A stretch of DNA of 22,157 nt, from contig JBBDRX010000093.1 in assembly GCA_040905245.1 (NCBI GenBank), positions 1 through 22,157 on the forward strand. The letters are read 5' to 3'. Shown one piece after another: positions 15,648 through 22,157 of the stretch; the stretch's first letter is position 1, and the number at the start of each line of letters is the position of its first letter. Both the position numbers and the translations under genes were made by a program. The notes under the pieces are model-generated. The model saw only the letters and a program-made list of their open reading frames with translations, was not told the origin of the DNA and made no database searches. This DNA comes from JBBDRX01 sp040905245. Its GTDB lineage: Bacteria; Bacteroidota; Rhodothermia; Balneolales; Balneolaceae.

Positions 15648-15679
15648 AAAAGGTACGTCGATCCTTCCCCCAGATACAA
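15648..15679 (-). promoter_or_regulatory. Candidate prfB promoter (TTG-N21-TAnnTTT)
   Basis: On the minus strand TTG (15679-15677) is followed after 21 bases by TACCTTTT (15655-15648). This is nearly the same arrangement as at rpsO and fits a Bacteroidota-type -33/-7 promoter. It lies in the 100-base gap after the upstream ABC gene and 53 bases before the prfB start. Confidence 0.35.
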
Positions 15680-15694
15680 ATTGAATCAAATGGC

Positions 15695-17488
15695 TCACTC
15701 CTTTTCAAACACTTTCTGACGAATCCGCTGATCTCTGTACTGTAATTCATACAGCCGTCGATAGATCCCGTCTTTTCGTCTCAGTAAATTCTTGTGACTT
15801 CCCACTTCTCTGAGCTCACCTTTGTGCATCACCAAAATCTTGTCGACTCCCTGAATAGTAGAAAGTCGATGTGCAACCACAATGGATGTTCTTCCCTGCA
15901 TCATCTTCTCACTGGCACGTGTGACCAGACGCTCTGTATCAGAATCGACATTGGAAGTGGCTTCGTCCAGAATCAAAATCTTCGGATCATAGACCATCGC
16001 CCGGACAAAACAGAGGAGCTGCCTCTGTCCCATGGAAAGAGAGCCTCCCCGCTCGTGAAGTACATGTTGATATCCGCCGGGCAGACGACGGATAAAAGGG
16101 TCTGCATCCACTTCCCGGGCAGCCTTCTTGACCTGCTCCAGGGAAATGTCGGGGTTGCCCAAAGTAATATTCTCAAAAACCGTCCCGGAGAAGAGAGCAT
16201 TATCCTGAAGAACCAGTGCAAAGTTGGAGCGAAGCTCCTTACTGGACAATTTCCGAATATCAACACCATCCAGACGGATCTCTCCACGGTTGCAATCGTA
16301 AAATCGGAGGAGGAGGTTCAGGATCGTCGTCTTGCCGGCACCGGTTGCTCCCACAATGGCTGCCCGCTCTCCGGGATTAAGGTAAAAAGTGAGTTTTTTG
16401 ATCACATCCGGTTCATCCCTATTATAGCGAAACCAGACATTATCGAACTCGATACTCCCTTCCGGTTCGGGAAGGTGTACCGGAATCTCCGGCTCTTTGA
16501 TTTGGTTTTCTGTATCGAGAACATTGAAAATTCTCTCGGAAGAGGCCAGGGCCGATTGGAGTGTATTATACTTTTCACTCAATCCCCGAATCGGGTTAAA
16601 AAACTGCCGGACATACTGAATAAAGGCAAGCAACACACCAAAAGTGACCTGTCCCATCAGTGCCCGGCCTCCTCCATACCAGACCACCAAAGCCATTGCC
16701 AGACTGGCAAGCACTTCTACCAGGGGCCAGAAAATAGCAAAATAGAAGATTGTTCGAAGATGAGCTTCCCGGTGGGATGCATTGATGCGTTCGAACTTCT
16801 CCTGCTCTTTCTTCTCTCGATTGAAAAGCTGTACAATAGAGATCCCGTTAATGTGCTCCTGTACGAAAGAGTTGAGCCGGGCAATCTGGTCCCGGACATC
16901 CAGAAATGCTACCCGGACTTTGGATTTGAACAAAAATGTCGCATAAAACAGTACCGGCAGAACCAGAATTGAAACAAGCGTCAACTCCCAGCTCATGGCA
17001 AGCATAAAGTAGAGTATAAAAATGATACGAAAAAGATCACCTGCCATATTGACGACTCCATCCGAAAGCAGCTCGCTGAGCGCTTCAATATCACTGGTCG
17101 TACGGGTAATCAACCTGCCGATCGGATTTTTGTCAAAAAACTGAATATGGAGGGACTGTATCTTCTCGAAAACGCGGTTTCGAAGGGAATAGAGAGCTCC
17201 CTGGCCAAACCAGCGGGTCAGATAGGTATTGAAGACAAGCAGGATAAATTCACCAAAAAGGGCACCTAATAACAAAAGGACAATTCGGTACAGCCCTTCA
17301 AAGTCGCCGGGAGCGATATAGTCATCGACTGCAATCTGAGTCAGTTTGGGACGAATGGTTCCCAAATAGGAAGCAGAGAGAATCAATACCAGTGCAAGAA
17401 GCAGATAGTATCGATACGGTCTGACGAAAAAATAGAGCCGGCGAATCAATTTGGAATCGACGGCTCCACGGGATGGACTCTTACTCAA
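15695..17488 (-). CDS. ABC exporter half-transporter, MdlB/YheH-like, catalytically competent Walker B
   Basis: A 597-residue fused membrane domain and ATPase of the type IV (multidrug/lipid) exporter class. Six predicted membrane helices lie in about residues 25-300. The nucleotide-binding domain has Walker A GATGAGKTT (380-388), Q-loop Q428, the deviating signature LSMGQ (484-488), Walker B ILILDE with catalytic E509, and H-loop H540. LSMGQRQLLCF and LDEATSNVD resemble MdlB. The start is TTG at 17488 with GAGGGA about 8 bases upstream; no nearby ATG exists. It lies 14 bases after rnz. The altered signature would pair with the altered Walker B of the ABC gene at 18777, which fits a heterodimer. 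The substrate cannot be told from sequence. Confidence 0.93.
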   Translation of the reverse strand: MSKSPSRGAVDSKLIRRLYFFVRPYRYYLLLALVLILSASYLGTIRPKLTQIAVDDYIAPGDFEGLYRIVLLLLGALFGEFILLVFNTYLTRWFGQGALYSLRNRVFEKIQSLHIQFFDKNPIGRLITRTTSDIEALSELLSDGVVNMAGDLFRIIFILYFMLAMSWELTLVSILVLPVLFYATFLFKSKVRVAFLDVRDQIARLNSFVQEHINGISIVQLFNREKKEQEKFERINASHREAHLRTIFYFAIFWPLVEVLASLAMALVVWYGGGRALMGQVTFGVLLAFIQYVRQFFNPIRGLSEKYNTLQSALASSERIFNVLDTENQIKEPEIPVHLPEPEGSIEFDNVWFRYNRDEPDVIKKLTFYLNPGERAAIVGATGAGKTTILNLLLRFYDCNRGEIRLDGVDIRKLSSKELRSNFALVLQDNALFSGTVFENITLGNPDISLEQVKKAAREVDADPFIRRLPGGYQHVLHERGGSLSMGQRQLLCFVRAMVYDPKILILDEATSNVDSDTERLVTRASEKMMQGRTSIVVAHRLSTIQGVDKILVMHKGELREVGSHKNLLRRKDGIYRRLYELQYRDQRIRQKVFEKE

Positions 17489-17502
17489 AACAGATCCCTC
17501 AA

Positions 17503-18708
17503 TTAAAACCGGTCAAAATCATCAAACGGAGTTCTTGGTGTTATATGCCGGGGAGGCTGCGAACTGTTCTGATCCCGATCCTCCCGTTTACGACGAGGTG
17601 GCCCGGAGCTACGGGAATCTCCCCTCTTCCTGTTCCTGGTTCTGGAAGAACTTGCTTTTCGGGAGCGCTGCTGCTTTCGTTTTCGAAACCGTTTGTCGTT
17701 ACTGTTCTTTCGGCTGCTATTGCGCTTCCCTCGGGGAGAATCATCCACTTCTTTCAAAAAGACTTTCGGTTTAATAATCCCCTTTTCGTGAGACGGGTCT
17801 GTAAAGATCGGCCGAAGTTCTGTTGCCAGCCAGGCAGGAAAGAAGTCTCGCCGAGCTTCTCTCAGAAGTACAAACGGGTTGGTATATCTCGCAGAAAAGT
17901 GTGTGATAACCAGCAGTTTAGTCTGAGCCTCATTGGCTACACGGGCTGCATCTATCGAGGTCGAGTGTCCCGTCTCTGCAGCTTTGTCCGACAAATTCTC
18001 ACTGAATGTCGCCTCATGAATCAGAATATTCGTATTCATCGCCAGTTTTACCGAGTTCGGACAGTACCCGGTATCGGTAATATAGGCGAAACTGTCTCCG
18101 GGCCGAGGGTGGCCGACAATGTCATGCGAATGGACAATGGTGCCGTCTTCCAGTTCAACGTCATTTCCGGCTTTGAGCTCTTTGTACTGCCAGTCCTCCT
18201 GAATCCCCATTTGCTCTGCCATTTCGGCATCGACTTTACCCGGTTTATCCTTCTCCTGAAACCGAAAGCCCAGGCAAAAACGGTTGTGCTTCAGCGGCCG
18301 TGCCTCAACATAGAACTCCTCCTCATCGACAACACGCCCTCCCGCAAAATCTTCGTCCACTTCCACGAAGTGGATTTCATACGTCAGGGAGACATTGGCA
18401 AAATTCATGTTCCACTCTACAAACTCCCGAATTCCGACCGGGCCTGTGATTGTCAACGGTTTTTCACGTCGTTGAAGTTGCAGCGTAGAAAGCAGTCCAA
18501 TGAGGCCAGAGAAGTGATCTACATCGAAGTGCGAAAGAAAAATGAAGTCTACTTTGGACCGTTTTAATCCCGCCTGCAGCATTCTCATTTGTGTGTTTTC
18601 ACCGCAATCAAACAGTGCAACACTCCCTTCTCTCCAGAGTGCTACGGATGGTAAATGCCGGGTTGCGGTCGGTGTCGCCGAGGCGACACCCAATGGTATG
18701 ATTATCAT
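17503..18708 (-). CDS. rnz: Ribonuclease Z with an altered metal motif and a basic C-terminal tail
   Basis: A metallo-beta-lactamase-fold endonuclease that trims tRNA 3' trailers. Family blocks are LGVASATPTATRHLPS at the start, PLKHNRFCLGF (H141), YITDTGYCP (D212), HEATF (231-235), GHSTSIDAARVA and THFSARY (H270). The metal motif normally reads HxHxDH; here it is HFDVDH (60-65), with Asp62 in place of the second His. The conserved fold ends near residue 315, and about 85 residues follow that are rich in Lys, Arg and Ser, ending DDFDRF. Short RNase Z is usually about 300-320 residues. ATG at 18708 has GGGAG upstream. The gene sits 68 bases after one ABC exporter half and 14 bases before the other. 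Confidence 0.92.
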   Translation of the reverse strand: MIIIPLGVASATPTATRHLPSVALWREGSVALFDCGENTQMRMLQAGLKRSKVDFIFLSHFDVDHFSGLIGLLSTLQLQRREKPLTITGPVGIREFVEWNMNFANVSLTYEIHFVEVDEDFAGGRVVDEEEFYVEARPLKHNRFCLGFRFQEKDKPGKVDAEMAEQMGIQEDWQYKELKAGNDVELEDGTIVHSHDIVGHPRPGDSFAYITDTGYCPNSVKLAMNTNILIHEATFSENLSDKAAETGHSTSIDAARVANEAQTKLLVITHFSARYTNPFVLLREARRDFFPAWLATELRPIFTDPSHEKGIIKPKVFLKEVDDSPRGKRNSSRKNSNDKRFRKRKQQRSRKASSSRTRNRKRGDSRSSGPPRRKREDRDQNSSQPPRHITPRTPFDDFDRF

Positions 18709-18776
18709 TGTGGTCTCCCGTATCGGTTTTTATTCAGGGCCTTGCCTGTCAGGCAGACGCTTCCTGTATATCGTTA

Positions 18777-20576
18777 TTATGAAAGTTCAGCAAGCTCCTC
18801 TTCCAGAAGCTGTTTTCGGTACATGTCGGAATAGCGGCCTTTTCTTGATAAAAGTTCTTCATGTGAGCCTTTCTCTACCAGAGAACCGTCTTCAATATAA
18901 AAAATTGTGTCTGCGTTTTTAATAGAGGATATTCGATGGCTAATCGTGAGAGTCGTCCTTCCTTCAAACTCCCTGAGCAGATGTTGAAGGATTGCATCTT
19001 CTGTTTTTGTATCTACGGCACTTAACGAATCATCCAGAATTAGTATAGAGGGGTTCTTGACAAGAGCTCTGGCGATTGCTGTTCTCTGTTTCTGACCACC
19101 CGAAAGAGTGATTCCCCGTTCTCCAACCATAGTCTCAAATTTTTTCTCGAATTCCAAAATATTATCCAGGAGCTGAGCTTTCTCTGCAGCGGTCTGAATC
19201 TGGGTTTCAGAGGCTTCCAGCACCCCAAAACCGATATTCTCCCGAATGGTTGTGGAGAAGAGAAAGGTCTCCTGGGGAACGTATCCGATCCGCCTCCGTA
19301 ATTGTTCCAGCGGCCAGTTCCGGAGATCTTTCCCGTCAAGCAAAATTGTTCCTTCCGTCGGATCAAACAGGCGGGGAATCAGCTGAACAAGCGTACTCTT
19401 TCCTGCCCCGGTTCTTCCCACGATTGCCACATTCTCACCAGCTTTAATAGTAAAGTTCAGATTTTTCAAAACGTTCTCTTCCGTTCCGGGATAACAGAAG
19501 CTTACATTTTGAAACTCGATTCTTCCACTCATGTCCGATTCATCATAACGGTCGGGTTCGGAAAGGATTTCCACCGGCTCTTCCATAAGAGCACGGATCC
19601 GTTCCCAGGAAGCCAAAGACTTCTGAAAACGATTCACCGTATAGCCCAAAGAGGCAACCGGCCAGGTGAGATAAGCCACATAGATGACAAATTCCGCAAT
19701 GTTTCCCACGGTAATCGAATCTTCGATCACCATTCTTCCTCCCTGCCAAATGACGATGATCACGGATAGGCCGATCAGTAGATTAAGTGTCGGATGAAAG
19801 AGAGATTCCACCAAATCCAGCCGCAGTTTTTTCTGTCTGTAGGATTCGCTCTCCAGATCGAAAAGCTCTTGTTCATAGGATTCCCGATTGTATGACTTAA
19901 TCAATCGAATTGAACTAAATGCTTCATTTGCACGACCCGCGATTCGGGAGTACTGCTCCTGAATAATCGTCTGATATCGGTGAATGAACCCACTGACCCA
20001 GTAGGCGAATGCAGAAAGAAACGGTAGTGGTAACAGAGCCCATAGGGTCAACTGCGGATTTACAATCACCATCATAGTGATAATAAACCCGGCTCTTGTG
20101 ATCGTATTGATTGTGTACATATAAACCGGACCAAAATACTCCCGGACCCGGGCTACATCTTCTGTGGTCCTTACATAGATCTCACCGGTTCGATGCTCGG
20201 AAAAATATCTTTGAGGGAGGATCAGAAGCTTTCGGAGAATGTCATTCCGAATATCGAACTCGATTTTTCTGGAACTAACAATCAGGGTCTGTCGAGTGGC
20301 AAATAGAAGTACCCCGTATAAAACGACTGTACCAACAAGCAGCAATGAATTATAGGCAAGCACCTCTCCCGCCTCGGACTGAAAAAGAAGTGAAAACAAA
20401 GTGTTATGATCTCCGTAATAGACTTCACCGAGCTGCTCGACTTCGTCCATCGTCCGCCGAATCAGGACAGGAATCCAGATGAGGAAAAAATTGGATGCTG
20501 TCAAAAACAAAGACCCCAGCAGAATGGTCCCGCGGTATTTGGAAAAGTAACGGTTTAGTTTAGAGAGATTACTCAA
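18777..20576 (-). CDS. ABC exporter half-transporter, MdlA/YheI-like, degenerate Walker B
   Basis: A 599-residue ABC exporter half with membrane helices in about residues 15-315. The ATPase domain has Walker A GRTGAGKST (387-395), Q435, the canonical signature LSGGQ (491-495), Walker B ILILDD where the catalytic position is D516 rather than Glu, and H547. LDDSLSAVD is characteristic of the MdlA/YheI side of heterodimeric exporters. Its site would be completed by the LSMGQ of the partner at 15695, making one degenerate and one full ATP site. The start is TTG at 20576, weakly supported by GGTGAT upstream; no ATG is available near it. It follows the FAD oxidoreductase by 111 bases and precedes rnz by 68. 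The substrate is unknown. Confidence 0.93.
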   Translation of the reverse strand: MSNLSKLNRYFSKYRGTILLGSLFLTASNFFLIWIPVLIRRTMDEVEQLGEVYYGDHNTLFSLLFQSEAGEVLAYNSLLLVGTVVLYGVLLFATRQTLIVSSRKIEFDIRNDILRKLLILPQRYFSEHRTGEIYVRTTEDVARVREYFGPVYMYTINTITRAGFIITMMVIVNPQLTLWALLPLPFLSAFAYWVSGFIHRYQTIIQEQYSRIAGRANEAFSSIRLIKSYNRESYEQELFDLESESYRQKKLRLDLVESLFHPTLNLLIGLSVIIVIWQGGRMVIEDSITVGNIAEFVIYVAYLTWPVASLGYTVNRFQKSLASWERIRALMEEPVEILSEPDRYDESDMSGRIEFQNVSFCYPGTEENVLKNLNFTIKAGENVAIVGRTGAGKSTLVQLIPRLFDPTEGTILLDGKDLRNWPLEQLRRRIGYVPQETFLFSTTIRENIGFGVLEASETQIQTAAEKAQLLDNILEFEKKFETMVGERGITLSGGQKQRTAIARALVKNPSILILDDSLSAVDTKTEDAILQHLLREFEGRTTLTISHRISSIKNADTIFYIEDGSLVEKGSHEELLSRKGRYSDMYRKQLLEEELAELS

Positions 20577-20687
20577 TTAATATCACCAAAGCGGATCTGG
20601 TTCACAAATTCGGACTACCCGGATACATTTCACCATTGGATAAAACGATCCTTTCACCGATTGAACCGTGCAGGTTCCTGCCAGCCT

Positions 20688-21719
20688 TCAGCCGTACTTT
20701 TCAATCCAGTGTCTGGCCAGCTTCAATCCCGAACAAAACGAATGCTCAGTATCATTCCCCTGAAAATAATCCCCGATCACAGCAAGAGGCGCTTCCTCGT
20801 CCTCCAACTCCATAAAGGGCCTTTCAATAATGGATCGGGGTCGTGCAAATGTCCAGAAATGTACCCAGGAACCGGAACCGTTTCCGAATGGCTTGCCCAG
20901 GATACGAACAGTCTCTTCGAGAAGTGACTCAGCGACCTCCTCCTCTGCCTTTTCTCTCCATAGCCGGGAAAAATCTGGACTCGATCGTACAACGAGAACC
21001 GTTTCCGGCAGGTCTCGTTTCGAATTCTCGTTGGTGATCGATTCAATGATACTGCCTCGACATGCAAGACGGCTCCAATCGGGCGGTTCAACCCCCTCAT
21101 AGGTCACTACAAGAGAAAAAGAAGCATCATAATCGACTTCGTCAATCTCCCGAATCAGCTTCAGTACACGAACCTCATCCTGAGTTGTCAACAACACTCC
21201 ATAGGCTTCGGGAGCCGGAGCAGCGACAATCACCGCATCTGCTTCAAATGTATTAAAACTGGTAAGGTTAATCATCCAGGGTCGTTTTCGGGCTCGGTTC
21301 TTCCCAATCAAAGTCAATCCACCGGCACGCTCATTCGATTTAACATCTACCCAGCGTGATAGATACGAAGCTACCCGGTCCAGTCCCTCCGGAGCGATAT
21401 AGTGAGTTCCCTTGTCCGATGAAGGCGGGGTATCCAGCAGTTTATCTCCATCGAATTGTATAGAATGGCGATCCCAGACATTCAGAAGTCCTCTCTCCAG
21501 CAATTCAGCAGCAAATGAACGGAAGTCCGGAGTGGTAGCCGGTAAACTGGAGACACCGTAATCTGCAATCCAGCTGTTATCCGGGCCGAACCGCCTGGCT
21601 GCAAGTCGGCCGCCCAACACCTGATTCTTTTCAATAACGGTTACCTCGTGGCCAGCCAGAGAGAGCTCTTTACCAGCAGCCAGTCCGGCAATTCCTGCAC
21701 CGATAATCCCAATCTTCAT
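20688..21719 (-). CDS. Renalase-like FAD-dependent NAD(P)/FAD oxidoreductase
   Basis: A 343-residue flavoprotein of the amine oxidase/renalase superfamily. The Rossmann FAD motif GAGIAG (7-12) starts MKIGIIGAGIAGLAAG, with the ribose-binding glutamate in VIEK (E30) and GGRLA at 36-40. The C-terminal FAD segment reads AVIGDYFQGNDTEHSFCSGLKLA. An in-frame ATG at 21803 would add 28 residues ahead of the FAD motif that match nothing, so I place the start at 21719. No signal peptide is visible, so it is probably cytoplasmic. Bacterial renalase-like proteins oxidise dihydronicotinamide isomers in some cases; the substrate here is not known. A perfect 18-base palindrome lies 43 bases upstream. The ABC half-transporter gene follows after 111 bases. 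Confidence 0.88.
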   Translation of the reverse strand: MKIGIIGAGIAGLAAGKELSLAGHEVTVIEKNQVLGGRLAARRFGPDNSWIADYGVSSLPATTPDFRSFAAELLERGLLNVWDRHSIQFDGDKLLDTPPSSDKGTHYIAPEGLDRVASYLSRWVDVKSNERAGGLTLIGKNRARKRPWMINLTSFNTFEADAVIVAAPAPEAYGVLLTTQDEVRVLKLIREIDEVDYDASFSLVVTYEGVEPPDWSRLACRGSIIESITNENSKRDLPETVLVVRSSPDFSRLWREKAEEEVAESLLEETVRILGKPFGNGSGSWVHFWTFARPRSIIERPFMELEDEEAPLAVIGDYFQGNDTEHSFCSGLKLARHWIEKYG

Positions 21720-21761
21720 AAACTCTGTCTTCTTGGTTGAATGATTGAACCGGTGCCAAAT

Positions 21762-21779
21762 ATCGGAATTTATTCCGAT
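21762..21779. promoter_or_regulatory. Palindrome ATCGGAAT-TT-ATTCCGAT upstream of the oxidoreductase
   Basis: Two perfect 8-base arms are separated by two bases, 43 bases before the oxidoreductase ATG and well past the terminator of the RidA gene. With a two-base spacer it is more likely a dimeric repressor or activator site than an RNA hairpin. No T-tract follows on either strand. No regulator gene for it is visible in the window. Confidence 0.45.
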
Positions 21780-21861
21780 GGATAGAAATGGAAAGAGTGA
21801 CAACTACATCCGATTCTTCCCTCAACGGTCCAGTCGACAGACGCAGCGAAAATCGGGGATG

Positions 21862-21887
21862 CGAAAATCCATACAGAAGACTGTATG
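21862..21887 (-). terminator. Intrinsic terminator after the RidA-family gene
   Basis: On the minus strand CATACAG (21887-21881) pairs perfectly with CTGTATG (21876-21870) around a TCTT loop, followed by GATTTTCG. The hairpin begins one base past the stop codon. The T-run is short (four), so efficiency may be moderate. Confidence 0.6.
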
Positions 21888-21888
21888 T

Positions 21889-22157
21889 TTATTCGTATAG
21901 TTCAACAATCATCTCGATCTCTACCACAATCCCGTTGGGAAGTGAACTCATACCAACCGCCGCGCGGGCATGTTTGCCTCTCTGCTCGCCAAACACCTCG
22001 ACCATCAGATCGGAAAATCCGTTGACTACCTGCGAGTGCTGTTTAAAATCAGAAGTGGCACGAACCATCCCTGTCGCTTTCACAATTCTTTTCACCCGGT
22101 TCAGATCGCCAATTTCCACTTTCAGAGACCGAAGAAGTGAAATGCCGGTATACCTTG
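21889..22157 (-). CDS. RidA/YjgF family protein, C-terminal part (cut by window edge)
   Basis: The frame is open to the right edge and ends at TAA 21889-21891. The visible 89 residues match the C-terminal half of the roughly 150-residue RidA/YjgF proteins: ISLLRSLKVEIGDLNRVKRI, ATGMVRATSDF, VVNGFSDLMVEVFGE, GKHARAAVGMSSLPNGIVVEIEMIVEL. The Arg in HARAAVG is at the position that binds the carboxylate of the imine substrate in active RidA proteins, so imine/enamine deaminase activity is possible. The longer subtype, with VINGASELMVEVFG-like text, is often of unknown role. The start codon lies outside the window; the GTG at 22119 is internal. It is followed by a terminator and is probably transcribed apart from the oxidoreductase. 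Confidence 0.9.
   Translation of the reverse strand, partial: RYTGISLLRSLKVEIGDLNRVKRIVKATGMVRATSDFKQHSQVVNGFSDLMVEVFGEQRGKHARAAVGMSSLPNGIVVEIEMIVELYE

Noticed and set aside
15794..16972. Plus-strand open frame of 392 codons
   Set aside because: It lies wholly opposite an ABC transporter with all ATPase motifs; the composition is that of a shadow frame.
17473..18567. Plus-strand open frame of 364 codons
   Set aside because: Antisense to rnz, whose metal-binding motifs are conserved; no recognisable domain on the plus strand.
18743..18755. Palindrome TGCCT-GTC-AGGCA between the MdlA-like ABC gene and rnz as a terminator
   Set aside because: Only five pairs around three bases and no T-run on the minus strand; it would also split genes that are closely spaced.
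21720..21803. Longer oxidoreductase start at 21803
   Set aside because: The added 28 residues precede the FAD motif that normally begins such proteins, and they would put the palindrome at 21762-21779 inside the gene.

Overview
The window is an ordinary-looking chromosomal stretch of a bacterium from the Bacteroidota/Rhodothermota side of the tree; I lean towards Balneolota/Rhodothermia, as inference only. The grounds are the gene complement and order, the frequent lack of clear Shine-Dalgarno sequences, three candidate promoters of the TTG-N20/21-TAnnTT type, and a very acidic IF2 N-terminus. Every gene is on the minus strand except one lipoprotein gene at 12150-12644. I found no rRNA, tRNA, mobile element or CRISPR array, and no gene-free stretch over 300 bases.

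In the minus-strand reading direction (right to left), the right edge (21889-22157) holds the 3' end of a RidA/YjgF-family gene, followed by a hairpin terminator. Next come a renalase-like FAD oxidoreductase (20688-21719), an MdlA-type ABC half-transporter (18777-20576), ribonuclease Z (17503-18708) and an MdlB-type ABC half-transporter (15695-17488). The two ABC halves have the complementary degenerate motifs of a heterodimeric exporter, with rnz lying between them. Then follow prfB (RF2, with the classic programmed +1 frameshift), coaE and fbp.

The lone plus-strand gene encodes a DUF192 lipoprotein. It is divergent from rimP and convergent with fbp.

From 12002 leftwards lies the conserved translation/transcription cluster rimP-nusA-infB-rbfA-truB-ribF-rpsO. 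It is followed by pnp and an M16 peptidase, each behind a strong intrinsic terminator, and then asnS. The cluster groups 30S maturation (RimP, RbfA, S15), initiation (IF2), elongation/termination control (NusA), tRNA modification (TruB), flavin cofactor synthesis (RibF) and RNA turnover (PNPase). A terminator-like hairpin lies in the leader of rimP-nusA-infB, where feedback by NusA would be plausible. The pnp leader carries two inverted repeats.

The most notable points are: an in-frame TAA in asnS (30-32) after which the same frame still reads like the protein; an Asp in place of the second His of the HxHxDH metal motif of RNase Z, plus a long basic tail on that protein; the rnz gene placed between two exporter halves; the leader terminator of rimP-nusA-infB; and the acidic-then-basic low-complexity N-terminus of IF2 with a 15-bp tandem repeat. 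No clearly new multi-gene system is visible.
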